From Tritrichomonas musculus (taxonomy: Eukaryota; Parabasalia; Tritrichomonadida; Tritrichomonadidae): 64,000 nucleotides of DNA. A program made the position numbers and the translations under genes. The stretch lies in assembly GCA_039105265.1 (NCBI GenBank), contig JAPFFF010000001.1, positions 8,928,001 to 8,992,000 of the forward strand. The letters are read 5' to 3'. The notes below the pieces were generated by a model. That model did not search any database, was not told the origin of the DNA, and saw only the letters and a program-made list of their open reading frames with translations. This document shows positions 1 to 10,071 of the stretch, piece after piece (position 1 is the stretch's first letter; the number at the start of each line of letters is the position of its first letter).

Positions 1-1403
1 TGTAATGCTTGTACTTGTGATTGAACATTAGCATCAAACCATTTATTAAAATCACTTGGATTTGGAGGTAATGTATTTATTCCTTTAAGTATTATTGCAA
101 TTGTTGCTTTAGCAACTAATGGAATATGTTCAGGGTCAACTGGTAGTCCGGATTTATTACACATTTCACATGCAGTAGGTACAAATTCACCAATTTTTAC
201 AGGATTAATTAAATAATCGTGAACTATGAACTCAATAGCTTCTTTAACTGCTTTCTTTCCTCTTAAATTCTTCCATTGATCCTCATTAACATTCATAACA
301 CTTTCACCATAAACATAAACCATTGCAGGAAGTAAAGCAAATTGATTCCATATAACCGTTGCCATTTGTGTAAGTGTGAATGGTAATTTTACACCGTTGA
401 GGTATTTGATACCTTGATAAATTGGAGAGATACACTTACCAACAAATGCCTGATAAGTTGAACGTTTCTTTGGTTTGATTAAGTGCTTTTCATCGATACC
501 AGCAGCTTTTAATTTTGTTTCAAAGTCTTGCCAACTTTCACCCGCATAATTAGTGACTGTACGCCCTGTTTCATCAAATTCAGGATGATATATATTATTA
601 ATAAATCCTCTTAAGTTCATACCTTGTTTATGAGCTTCTTTACGTTGGTCCACAGATGGGTAAGCTTTATAATAAGCATTGCGATATGGGAATAATGACG
701 GAACGGTTGTAAATCCATTAACTATTACAGGCTTTTTACCTTCTTTTGTTTGTACAACGACTTCAGGAATTCCGTCACCATCTAAATCTTTGCCAGTGGC
801 TTCATATAAATCATTATATCCATGTCGATTAATCCATTCATTCGCACTTACAACACTTTGAGCGTCTCGAATTTGTTTAACATCTTGATTTAATTTAGCC
901 ACAACATTAATTAAGTCATCCATACCAACATTACCATATTTATTTTGTTTTGCCTTTTTCGTTGGTTGAATTGCAGCCATTCTTTCACGGTAAAACGCCA
1001 TATCATTTAATGCTTTCGTTAAGTCTTTCTTATTAATGTTATTTTCTGCCAAGCTAGCGTATGATTGATCACGCATTTGGTTTAATTGAGAAACATTATT
1101 TATTAATTGCGGAATTTTCGATTTATTCATTTTATTAATTGGTAAAAAATTTAAATTATCGTTTTTGTTTTGAAAATTATTTAATCTAGAAATAAAATTT
1201 GAAATTGATTTATCATTTATATTCAAACCTTCATGTTGTATATAATTATTTTCATTTAAAAATTTCATTAAATTTGCAACTGAACCTTGCCATGAAGGCG
1301 ACTCATGAAGAGTAACGTTAAGTTTTTCATTAATTAATTCAATATATTTATTAAGTTTATCAAGTTTCAAACCTTTAAAATTATTTCTATTTAATTTTGA
1401 CAT
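1..1403 (-). CDS. Unidentified long frame, C-terminus off the left edge
   Basis: Reading leftward from the ATG at 1403, the frame stays open for 467 codons to the edge of the window. The protein starts MSKLNRNNFKGLK, is rich in Asn and Lys at first, and has an acidic loop DLDGDGIPEVVV near residue 200 that resembles a calcium-binding or FG-GAP-type loop. The rest looks like an ordinary soluble globular protein with no signal peptide or clear membrane helix. I do not recognise the family. Its orientation and neighbours suggest a virus-like structural or accessory protein, but this is inference. The 77-bp block covering its start is repeated at 1843-1919. Confidence 0.5.
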   Translation of the reverse strand, partial: MSKLNRNNFKGLKLDKLNKYIELINEKLNVTLHESPSWQGSVANLMKFLNENNYIQHEGLNINDKSISNFISRLNNFQNKNDNLNFLPINKMNKSKIPQLINNVSQLNQMRDQSYASLAENNINKKDLTKALNDMAFYRERMAAIQPTKKAKQNKYGNVGMDDLINVVAKLNQDVKQIRDAQSVVSANEWINRHGYNDLYEATGKDLDGDGIPEVVVQTKEGKKPVIVNGFTTVPSLFPYRNAYYKAYPSVDQRKEAHKQGMNLRGFINNIYHPEFDETGRTVTNYAGESWQDFETKLKAAGIDEKHLIKPKKRSTYQAFVGKCISPIYQGIKYLNGVKLPFTLTQMATVIWNQFALLPAMVYVYGESVMNVNEDQWKNLRGKKAVKEAIEFIVHDYLINPVKIGEFVPTACEMCNKSGLPVDPEHIPLVAKATIAIILKGINTLPPNPSDFNKWFDANVQSQVQAL

Positions 1404-1919
1404 ATTCTTTATATTAAAATAAATTTAATCATTTACGTTTAAAATTTATGTTTTCAATATTTGACTTTTGAGATTTATTTTTTTTGAGACATGTGATATA
1501 AAAATAAATGATAAAATAATTTTATAATTTGTGGTGAACGTTTATTTATAAAATTTTTTCGATTTGTGAGAGTATTGAATTAAAAAATTTTAAAAATTTG
1601 ACTAGTCGTTTTCTCGTCAAAGTATTGAAAATTTCGTTTTTACTCGTCAACCGTCGTTAGTTTATATTTAATTTGAGTAATTATTGAAAATTTCGTTTTT
1701 ACTCGTCAACCGTCGTTAGTTTATATTTAATTTGAGTAATTATTGAAAATTTCGTTTTTACTCGTCAACCGTCGTTAGTTTATATTTAATTTGAGTAATT
1801 ATTGAAATCTTCGTTTTTACTCGTCAACCGTCGTTAATTTTAACATATTCTTTATTTTAAAATAAATTTAATCATTTACGTATAAAATTTATGTTTTCAA
1901 TTTTTGACTTTTGAGATTT
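1400..1919. repeat. 77-bp direct repeat (1400-1476 and 1843-1919) around the start of the left-edge gene
   Basis: Positions 1400-1476 and 1843-1919 match apart from about four bases. The first copy includes the ATG (read on the minus strand) of the left-edge gene and its upstream region; the second lies 443 bp further upstream and is not followed by a long frame. This looks like a duplicated promoter and start region, with the tandem array lying between the copies. Confidence 0.75.
1623..1838. repeat. 59-bp tandem repeat, about 3.6 copies
   Basis: Units start at 1623, 1682, 1741 and 1800, a strict 59-bp period. Each holds the core TTACTCGTCAACCGTCGTTA (read with its flanks). The copies are almost identical, the last being partial with a few changes. 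The array lies upstream of the left-edge gene, between the two copies of the 77-bp repeat. The remaining bases of 1404-2156 hold no gene that I can see. Confidence 0.85.
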
Positions 1920-2156
1920 GAGGATGAAATTTATGAAAATCATTTATGAAGGGGTGATGAATCAGTGGTGTTGTAAAATTTAATAATATGTTCGGGTTTA
2001 AAGTTATGATTTTAAATTCTTGAGTTACTGGGGTTTTAGGACGAAGTCCTAAAATCACAGTAAATACATACGACGAAACTGGTTTTTATTGGTGGTTTTT
2101 AAGTTTTGTTGTCAAAAATTTTCATTAAAAATTCTTCATTTTTTTCGAGTAATATT

Positions 2157-4241
2157 TTAATATGGCATTTTACACCATGAATATTTAATAGACATTTTAT
2201 GCAATTTTACACCCAAAATTAAAAAAAAAAAAAAAACCTTAACGTTCTCCTCCATGGTTTTTATGGATTTTATTTGAATGCCTTTCATAAGAACGATACA
2301 ATCCTTAAAACAATAGAACTTGGCATATTTCATAATATTAATTGAATCATTTTTTTCATTGTATGCTTCACTTATTTTGGCATTTTCTAAGATTTGTTTG
2401 CTTTCATCTTTGCCATCGTTCTCTTTCCTATACTGCTCATAGAATTCATTGATTGGCAGAACAGCTTTTTGAATGTTTTCTTCAGTGTATATTTTGAATG
2501 CCATAACCTCTTTATGTACATCTAAATTAAACATAGATGCAAAATTCTTTAGAGCCAATGGAATAATTGAATAGGAATTGCGAAACGTAAGCTTTTTCAC
2601 CAATTTGCCATTTGGAGCATATTTGAGCATAATGACTTGCAGAACTGTGCCTGTTCTTTCAGTTATTTGTGTTTTCCATCCAGGAGTATTGATGAAAAAG
2701 CAACCATCGTACTTTATATTGTGAAAATAAGTTAGTGAATTATTGTATAGATAATTGAGAAGCTGACGATCAATGTTTTCACCTTCAAAGCTTACTTTGT
2801 GAATATTTTCACCTTCACGATACACTGTGCAATTCAAATAAGGACGATGAGGAGATACAGTAGTGTCTGTTTCAAAATCTGAATAATATACTCTAGACCA
2901 ATCTTTCTCTTTCTTCTTATCTGTATTTGAGTCTTTTATTTTTGTGCATAATTCTTCATTATAATCAAGATCAATGTAATCATTCAATCCATTGTATTCG
3001 GCTGTATTCAATAGGGATAATTCACAGCTTCTTATCTCTCTGAACATATTGAGCTCAAACATTTTTCTGAATATCATCATTGGAAGAGTGCCATTTTCTG
3101 AATAAAAAATCTTTTCGCCTTTGATGCTTTTGGTCATGAAGCGGTTTTTATCATCTTTGAACTTTTCGTCTATTTCTTTTGCGTGTTCAAGATAATAGAT
3201 GGTGCATTTGATTGGCCTATATATCATGTAGTGATCTTTATAAAGAAGCAACTCTACTGTTCGATCATAACCTTTCTTTCTGGTGTCTATTTTCATCTGC
3301 ATTTGATGCTTTATTGCAAGTCTTTCGTCGATTCTTTTCACGAAAAAACTGCATTTGAATTTTTCTGATATCTCTTTGATTTTGTTATTTGGCATCGATT
3401 TTGTTTGAACATAATATCTCAAGTGATTTATTTCTTCATCATTGAACACTCCTAACTGAATCAAAGCATAGACAAAACAATTATCTTTATAATTTTTCTT
3501 ATCTATCTTTGAAAATATTTGGAATTCACTGAGATCTAAATTAGATAAATTAATAAAAGGAAAGAATGAGCCTTCTGGTATTGATCTATAATCTGGATCG
3601 ATTTCGACTTCTTCATGATATAAAGCATGGTCATCTTCATCTTCTTTAATAACATCGAACTTAATTCCTTTTTGATCTAATTGTTTTCTTAGAAACATCA
3701 TATTTGACTGGAATGAATTCATGATTTACAGTTGGGTTTGTATCTGATTTCTCTTCTGACAAGTCTAATTCGCCTGATATGTGTTCTCTATGTCATGTTT
3801 GTCGCTGAGAGTGAACCATTTTGCGTGTCCATCAAGTGTGTATGCTTTGACGACAACTTTTGATTTATTTCGAATCTTATAGCAGTGTCGAAGCATCTCT
3901 GTAAATGCGAGTCTCTTGCACTCACTGTCTCCAATATCGACGTCAAAGGAGAACTCTTTTGCAGCCATAAACATGAGTCTTTTGAGTTCTCTTTGAAATA
4001 ACTCTTGATCGTCGGCTTCTTGTATTCTTTTTTCGTATGCTTGCCGTGCTTGTGTCTTTGAGGCTTTATAAAAATCTATAGACAAGTTTATTATGTCATT
4101 ATCGTTTTTGATATTTGTTTTTGATATATTGGTTTTCATCTTTTTTCCCGACAAGCCACTTCTTTGTAATCTCTGTATTTGATTTTGTTGGGTTTGAACA
4201 AGTTTTATCAATTCTTCTCTTGAAAGTTTGTTGAAATCCAT
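2157..4241 (-). pseudogene. Maverick-type protein-primed DNA polymerase B region (fossil, broken)
   Basis: The translated pieces match the polymerase of the Maverick at 10.1-13.5 kb over long stretches. Shared segments include the Exo I signature VYYSDFETDTTVSPHRPYL, the Exo II segment LTYFHNIKYDGCFF, the Exo III-like segment YAKFYCFKDCIVLMKG, and the basic N-terminal domain (QRELKRLM, AFTEMLRH). These are features of the family-B, protein-primed polymerases of Polintons. Identity to the right-hand copy is only moderate, so this is a separate and older lineage rather than a recent duplicate. It is a fossil with at least two breaks. Confidence 0.8.
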
Positions 4242-5129
4242 TTTAAGTATGATTAAATTGACCTTTATTAACCTAAAAACTGTAGAAATATAAAAATAAA
4301 AGAATTAAAAATAAAAAGAAAAAATAAAAGAAAAATAAGAGAAGAATTGTTTATTTATTTAAGCTATTAGAAGAGTATTTAAAAAATGATTTACCCACCA
4401 TTCTGTAATTGTGGGCAAATTTTTAAAATTCACATCTGGATCTTTATCCTGAAGTGATTGTAAATGATTGTAATCTCGAGGATCATCAACGAGCTTTCTG
4501 ATTGAGGAAACAAAGTCATTATAAAGATCTTGTTGGAGCTTGGATGTATTATAATCTTTGCTGTATTTATTCTTGAAATCTTCATGGACGAATATTAAAC
4601 GCCTTGCTTCTTCTGATCTTTCTTTCTAGCATTTTGATAATTCCAGCTGGTTCAACCTTTTCTCTATTATCCCAGGTATTGTTTACCACTCTCTTTAATT
4701 CATCTAGGAAAATTGGTTCTTTGCACACTCTTTTTGAAACAGATGAATAATCTATTTCGGTGCTGGTACTGGTGGAGGTGGAGGTGGTGGTGGTTTCTTT
4801 AGTTTTGCAATTTGTTCCTCCAGGTTCTTGAGCTTGGTTAGTAGTGATGTATGTTCCGAATCGGGGTCAGATAGAATTTCACATATGACTGCCACATATG
4901 ACCCAGATTTGAACTCCACATATCCATTTTCAATTGAGCTCCAGACTTTGAATTTTGATGAAATACTATAGTTAACATACCCTTATATTTGAATTTGCAG
5001 AAACTCGAGTAACTTCACCATCTCATAGTCCAAATTTGAGCATTTCGCTTGAAATACCAAAACTCAAATTCGATTGAACCCAAAAATAACGCGAATCTCG
5101 AATCAATTCAATTTTTTATCCAGTTAGAA
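4242..5129. other. Gene-poor stretch with decayed minus-strand reading pieces
   Basis: No intact gene is visible. Short minus-strand open pieces at about 4360-4950 have amino-acid composition like real coding sequence, including a Thr/Ser-rich run and a Lys/Asp-rich helical-looking piece with TEWWVNHFL. They lie between the polymerase and protease fossils on the same strand, so they are probably what is left of another gene of the same element. I cannot name it. The plus-strand bases 4990-5129 are unassigned. Confidence 0.4.
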
Positions 5130-5432
5130 ATGAATTCAACAACAGTTGCCATGCCACAACTCTCCAATGTCGAAGCTAATGGTGCCAAACTCGATTACCT
5201 CGAACGAGTCATTCTCAAGAAATACCGCCAATGGAAATCCCTTGCATTCGATTACCACAACGACGATGATTTCATGGATGATCTCATTGATACAATATCA
5301 AATTTTGAAACTGATTTAGAATCCCTTCGTACCAAAATCATAGATGGTGATAGCTATGATCGCAAGGAATTTGATTTGAGTTCGGCGTGCTGCCTCAGGG
5401 ACCTTCGGTCTTCAGGATTAAGATGCTATTGA
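5130..5432 (+). CDS. Small hypothetical protein, 100 residues
   Basis: The frame is open from 5049, but the first ATG with a believable product is at 5130 (MNSTTVAMPQLSNVEANG). Residues 15-85 look like a real acidic helical protein (LDYLERVILKKYRQWKSLAF, then a run of Asp, then DLIDTISNFETDLESL). The C-terminus is Cys/Arg-rich and less convincing. It is the only plus-strand candidate in a minus-strand cluster. I do not recognise it, and it may be a fragment of a longer host or element gene. Confidence 0.3.
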   Translation: MNSTTVAMPQLSNVEANGAKLDYLERVILKKYRQWKSLAFDYHNDDDFMDDLIDTISNFETDLESLRTKIIDGDSYDRKEFDLSSACCLRDLRSSGLRCY

Positions 5433-5524
5433 AAATACTTGTCGCGCTTTCGTCGTAAACGACTCAAGCTCAACCAGATTTGAGCAAGCTCAACTCCGGA
5501 AATCATATTTATTTTTGGGATTCA

Positions 5525-6704
5525 TTAGTATTCCTCAGCTATTGGATAAGGCCATTTACCATCATGCAATAATATCCTTGTATTTTGCATCATTAATTTA
5601 GCACAATCAATATCATTATTTTTGTTTAGGAACACGATTATATCTCATTGGATATTTCTGATTAATGAATTGTGATTTCAAGAATTTATTCATTATTTTA
5701 CCGATATCTGGGTATGTTTTCATGTTTGAATCATATACACCGATATCTTTATTGCCATTATCGATTACTATTAATATCCAATGTTCCTCTAGTTCAGCAG
5801 GAATTACAATGCAATCATAATAATCAATTGGTTTCTTATTAAACTGTGGAGCTTTACTAAGATTGTCAAAGAGAGAGTCCACTGCTTCGTGTTTCGGATT
5901 TTCATATAGCATATTGAACCAATCGGGAGGCAATAAGGCTACATGTCCTATTCCTTTCACCTTTTTTCCTTTTTCTATTAATAATTTTAGATATGGATAT
6001 ACTTCTTTTGATTCTAATTGTGAATTATTATCAGTGATTGCTTTATAATCAATAAATTGGTCTAGATCCATTGGAGGTGTTGGTGGTCTTGATGTGTGCC
6101 TTGATGTTTGTTTTGATGATTGAGGGGATGTTTGTGGGGGTGGGGGAGGGGATGGAACTCTTGATGTTGCTGTTGATGATAATGCAGAACCTTGAGAAGA
6201 AGACGATGAAGATGCCAACTTTTTAAGTATAGGTTTGGTCGAAGACGATGACTTTTTCTGAAAAATTGTTTTGTTTTGTGATGGCTCTTCTTGAGGTGGC
6301 GGTAATATATCATCATGCTCAGGCTTCACCCATTTTGCATGTCTTTTTGGTTTGGGCTTATAATATTTTATGAACTTAAAGGTAGCATTATTGTCACTTT
6401 GCACCTTCCCATATTTAATGAAATAACGCCAAGCAGATTTAGCATTAGGCGATCCTTTATAGGCCAAAATTTCACCACTAAAACGTTCTCTAAATAATTT
6501 GCCCTTCATATTATTAGCAAATATTTCTAATTCATCCCTAAACCCCTTTGCTGGTTTCCAATTATAGGGCACTAAACATGTCACATAATTATTTGCGATA
6601 TCTATATATTTAAAATTGTGTTCTCTTTTAAAATCTGCAACTTTTTGATTTGTTATAGGTGGATTGAAATGAATTTGACCTTGAATAATTATTATATCTG
6701 TCAT
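5525..6704 (-). pseudogene. Ulp1/adenain-type cysteine protease region (fossil, broken)
   Basis: The C-terminal part has the pattern of family C48/C5 cysteine proteases: a segment HVALLPPDWFNMLYE, then DYYDCIVIPAELEEHWILIV containing the expected His in HW, then an Asp in GVYDSN. In Polintons this protease matures capsid proteins. The N-terminal 125 residues are a separate globular domain (MTDIIIIQGQIHFNPPITNQ), and a Pro/Ser/Gln-rich linker of about 90 residues joins the two. The start has the context CAAAATGACA, like the Maverick genes further right. It is broken, with about one break. No protease was found in the main Maverick. Confidence 0.7.
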
Positions 6705-6720
6705 TTTGAATAAAAATAAA

Positions 6721-7032
6721 TTACGGCATTTTACGATTATAATTGCTTTCAGAATGCGTTACCCATCGTAAATTACATAGACGGTTATCTTTACGTTTGC
6801 GGTTTTTATGATCGACTTCTTTTTTGTGAACAGGATCATCGTTAGACAAAAATTGTTTGGCAATAATAACGTGTTTTAAATAGTTTACACCATTCAAATT
6901 AACCGTCAAATAACCTTCATTATGTTTTGAATCTTTCAATGGTTTACGTGTCTTCTTATTTCTTATGGTGAAAGGGTATTTATTTAAAATCTCATAGTCA
7001 TTTAAAAAGCTTTTTAATGGAACAAAGCTCAT
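6721..7032 (-). CDS. HNH homing-type endonuclease, 103 residues
   Basis: The layout is the same as the HNH proteins at 14.5-15.0 kb and 25.0-25.6 kb: an N-terminal segment DYEILNKYPFTIRNKKTRK that fits the NUMOD4 type, a middle segment YLTVNLNGVNYLKHVIIAKQ, then the HNH core KKEVDHKNRKRKDNRLCNLR followed by WVTHSESNYNRK. Such enzymes nick or cut DNA and spread within phages and viruses. At 103 residues it ends soon after the HNH core, so it is shorter than the other two. It lies 16 bp upstream of the protease region and overlaps the Rep fossil by a few bases. Confidence 0.7.
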   Translation of the reverse strand: MSFVPLKSFLNDYEILNKYPFTIRNKKTRKPLKDSKHNEGYLTVNLNGVNYLKHVIIAKQFLSNDDPVHKKEVDHKNRKRKDNRLCNLRWVTHSESNYNRKMP

Positions 7033-7323
7033 TTTTCAAATACAAAAAATAATCTAATGGCCGTTCACCAAATTCTTGGAAGTCATGTTTTCTCGTATTG
7101 TTATTTAGAATGTATCGAATACACCAGCTGTTTCTACGAGGCACTTCTAAGCTCCTAGCACATTTCATATCTTCTGGATTTTTGAAATAAATGCATGACC
7201 ATGATATCTACCATTCTCACAAGTATCCTCACATGTACATAGATAAGTGGAATTATCTGGCAGTTCTTTAGGGTATTCATGTGTCCAGAATGTGATCATA
7301 TAGTTCTTTCTTTTTCCCCACAT
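7030..7323 (-). pseudogene. HUH Rep endonuclease fragment (CRESS-DNA virus type, broken)
   Basis: Read on the minus strand from the ATG at 7323 there is a FTW-like segment (YMITFWTHEYPKELP), then GRYHGHAFI with the two-histidine HUH pattern of Rep motif 2, then a segment with IRYILNN and FQEFGERP, which resembles the motif 3 region and the following EFGE-P segment of circovirus-like Reps. Rep starts rolling-circle replication by nicking an origin hairpin. Only the nuclease part is here and it is broken about once. No helicase domain or origin hairpin was seen. The element at 7355-8813 starts just beyond it. Confidence 0.5.
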
Positions 7324-7354
7324 ATGTTTTTGATATGAAGAAAAAAAATATATA

Positions 7355-8813
7355 GTTGGTGGACATAATTCTGTTTTGGAGACATAATTATGTTTTCATA
7401 TTATTTCTATATATTCAAATTGGACTTTTAAAAAAACAATTGTAGAACAATTAATATCATATTGGATACATTTTATTCCCCGATTTTCATTCACTTTTAT
7501 CAAACTAAATTTGATCATAAATATGATATCGAATTTTTAATTTCTGAATATTTTTTTATTATTTGAAAAAAATTATAATTTACTTTTCATCTATAATTAA
7601 AATGTATCATTATTATTTATTGAAATAAAATAGATAATTAGAAAAAAATGGTTTCATTTTCATTTCACTACTCAAAAAACTCATTTCATATCACATTTCA
7701 TGCTTTTACCAAAAAAAAAGGTTGTTTTAATTTGCTCTAACATAGTTATTATTTTAGAATATAATGTATATATTATATTTTAGAAAAAAATTTATTGAAA
7801 TAATAATTATATAAAAAGAAAAAGTGTTTTCAAAATATGACAAAAATCATTCATACAAAATTGCTAATTTTGAAAAATGAGTTTATTTTATTACAAATTA
7901 GATGCAGTATTAATCATCTATATGATGCATATAATATATTAAATATAATAATATTGTTGAAAAAGAATCAATCTTGAAAAAATTTCATTTTTCTTTTTTT
8001 CATTCAAAATCATTCATAAATCACTAATGCATAATTGATATGATTTCAGAATTACATTATTTGATAACACATACAATGAAATATATTATTAATCCTCTAA
8101 AAATCATTGTTGCCCATCAAGATTTCAGGTTTTTCTAAGAAATATACAAATTTCACTTTTTTATTTTTTCTATTATAATAGCATTAAAAATAGCAATAAA
8201 TCAATAAATATTAGGTAAGTATAGAAGAACTATTAAAATAATGAAAATAATATCTCAATGTCTAAAATTGAAAGTCTTTTTAAGTTATTTCAGAAGTTAC
8301 TCTTTTTCATTAAGGTAATAGATCTTGAGTAGAACCGCCAATTTTATTCTTTCAATATCATTATACTATATGCATTATATCAAATATTTAAATAAAAATT
8401 TAAAAGTTTTTATTTTTTATTGGAAAAAAACAAAAAAGTGATATGATTTTTAACTTTATTTTGTGCATCAAAATTTTCTTATATGAAAGTTTTTAGATAT
8501 CAATTATCTAACAAAATTATATCATTACTGATTATGAATTAATGATATTATTATTAAATCCCAAATTTCAATTATTGAGAATAAAATAAGCATTTTGACT
8601 TTTTTTTACATTAATGGCAAAATTTCATATAAATCACATATATAATAGCTCATTTAATTAAATAATGATGTACATAAAGTACATTAATAAAGTATATAAT
8701 ATTATCAAATTATCTTTAAAAAGTATTGAGAAAAATGTGTTTTATTTTTGTGTACCATTCAAAAAGTTGAGCAAACATGATTATGTCCCAAAAACATAAT
8801 TATGTCCACCAAC
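7355..8813. mobile_element. Non-autonomous Tc1/mariner-type element, 1.46 kb, TA target site
   Basis: The two ends are inverted copies over about 43 bp, starting GTTGGTGGACATAATT, with about five mismatches. TA lies immediately outside each end (7353-7354 and 8814-8815), as expected for the Tc1/mariner superfamily. The interior is very AT-rich with long A and T runs and holds no frame of useful length, so it would need a transposase supplied from elsewhere. The five differences between the ends suggest it is not very recent. Its right end is immediately next to the C-terminal part of the mariner transposase gene. Confidence 0.75.
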
Positions 8814-9651
8814 TATGAAATAAAAATAAAATAGAGAAAAAATATTTATAAATGGTATTGGTGAAATCATATGTGCGGTTAGGTCTGGGCGGCCGTTTAG
8901 GACGCACAACATAACGTATACTACTTGAAATTCTTTTTATGGCGCCCAAAAGATGCTCTATCAGGTTCATATCTGTGCTATTAGGAGGCCAGCATTTTAT
9001 AAAAGAGCACCTTTTTTAAAAAACAAAGTGGTGAGGTGACTTTTATGTGCTGGGGCGCCATCTTGCATAAAAATGAATTTCCCCTCACCATAAACTGGAT
9101 TTAAATCTTCTAAAATTTTACTTTCTTTTATTAATCTGAGGTATTCAACTGAGTTTACACTTCGATCACAAAAAACAAGTTTGCTTTTATAACCAATACC
9201 GATAGCACCATAAACCATATTTCCATCAGTATATTTATGTTTATAATCATATACGTTATCTGTTCTGTCGTTTTTTCTTATCCAGCGCCAGTATCCGTCG
9301 TTACAAAAACAAAATCTACTTTCATCAGAAAAAATTATTAGAGCTCTATCAATATTTGAGGCAAGCATTGAATAAGAAAATGTTTTCCTAAAATCTTATT
9401 TGCTCTTGAGAAAGAAACAGCTTAACTTTAGGAGCACGAAAATCAAAATGCAAAATGTCGTTTCTATATCTATTTATTGAAGTAGCTGATAGAGATATAT
9501 TTGCTGAAACAATTCTGTTTTGCAAAGTCATCGAAGTGATATCTGTTTGCACTTCTACTGTATATTTTGGTGGTCTGCCTCTTTTTTTTTGGAGGAAGGA
9601 TTTGATGATTTTTCTCAAAATATTCAATAACATAATTAACACGTTTGTCAC
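8800..9651 (-). pseudogene. Tc1/mariner transposase, catalytic part (split by the Maverick)
   Basis: This is the DDE catalytic domain of a Tc1/mariner transposase. On the minus strand, in order: a GRPPKYT basic segment after the helix-turn-helix region, a segment with SATSINRYRND, then FSDESRFCF with the first Asp, FMQDGAPAHKS with the second Asp, and WPPNSTDMNLIEHLLGAIKR (about 8910-8975) with the final Glu. These three motifs fit cut-and-paste transposases. The frames change between about 9388 and 9368 and again near 8997, so the gene is decayed. The last frame runs into the inverted end of the 7355-8813 element, stopping at 8800. The N-terminal part lies beyond the Maverick at 32331-32450. 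Confidence 0.85.
9647..9651. repeat. Target duplication GTCAC, left copy
   Basis: GTCAC directly flanks the left end of the Maverick and is repeated at 32331-32335. Taking one copy away rejoins the mariner frame exactly (minus strand: residues AIKCGD lie before the site and RVNYVIEYF after it). A 5-bp duplication makes the two element ends symmetrical; the flanks would also allow 6 bp. Polintons are known to make 5-6-bp duplications. Confidence 0.85.
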
Positions 9652-10054
9652 ACTACTTATGCTAAGCAGGGTTTCGTAGCTTCGCCACTTCACCCTGCTT
9701 AAAGTTGTAACACCCCCCTCTTAACGTTTCAACTCACGTCAAAAACCCAAAATTAACATCATAACGCATCAACTCACGTTGAACTCACGTTGAACTCACG
9801 TCACAACACATGTCACCACCTCACGTTGAACTCACGTCACAACACATGTTACCACCTCACCGCATCACCTCATCATCCAACTCACGTTACAACACATGTT
9901 ACCACCTCACCACATCACCTCACGTTGAACTCACGTCATATAACTTAATGTGTCATAATACTTCATTACATACTGGATAAAAACTTACAATCCCATTACA
10001 TAATGTGTTTTGACTTTCATTTATATCAACATATATATTTTAGCGTGCCTATTT
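9652..10054. repeat. Left terminal inverted repeat of the Maverick
   Basis: 403 bp, starting ACTACTTATGCTAAGCAGGG, inverted match of 31976-32330. A short imperfect hairpin (AGCAGGGT...ACCCTGCTT) lies just inside the tip. The middle holds repeated blocks of AACTCACGTTG and ACAACACATGTTACCACCTC. This side has about 48 bp more than the right side because of one extra block. Otherwise only a few differences were seen. The inner edge lies 14 bp before the polymerase start codon, so the repeat probably carries its promoter. Confidence 0.9.
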
Positions 10055-10071
10055 TTGTTGTCATTTAAATG
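10051..10071 (+). promoter_or_regulatory. T-rich motif plus TCATTT before the polymerase start
   Basis: ATTTTTGTTG at 10051-10060 is followed by TCATTTAA and the ATG at 10069. The same kind of T-rich motif, ATTTTTRTT, comes 8-20 bases before the start of several Maverick genes (13552, 15605 and, on the minus strand, before 24957, 25586, 27259 and 28020). TCATTT also fits the trichomonad initiator pattern TCA followed by a pyrimidine and T/A. Function is inferred from position and recurrence only. Confidence 0.4.

Larger units (their letters stand above)
1..7323 (-). mobile_element. Cluster of broken virus-like genes (Maverick-type plus a Rep fragment)
   Basis: Every recognisable gene piece here is virus-like and on the minus strand: a protein-primed DNA polymerase B region, a Ulp1/adenain-type protease region, an HNH endonuclease and an HUH Rep fragment, plus a long unidentified frame at the left edge. 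Polymerase, protease and HNH genes are usual Maverick/Polinton cargo, and the polymerase is clearly related to, but well diverged from, the one at 10.1-13.5 kb. The cluster is broken in several places and looks older than the Maverick to its right. No terminal repeats were found, and the left end is outside the window. It may be one decayed element or several. Confidence 0.6.

Noticed and set aside
679-861. Plus-strand frame of 60 codons at the left end
   Set aside because: Lies inside and opposite the long minus-strand frame 1-1403.
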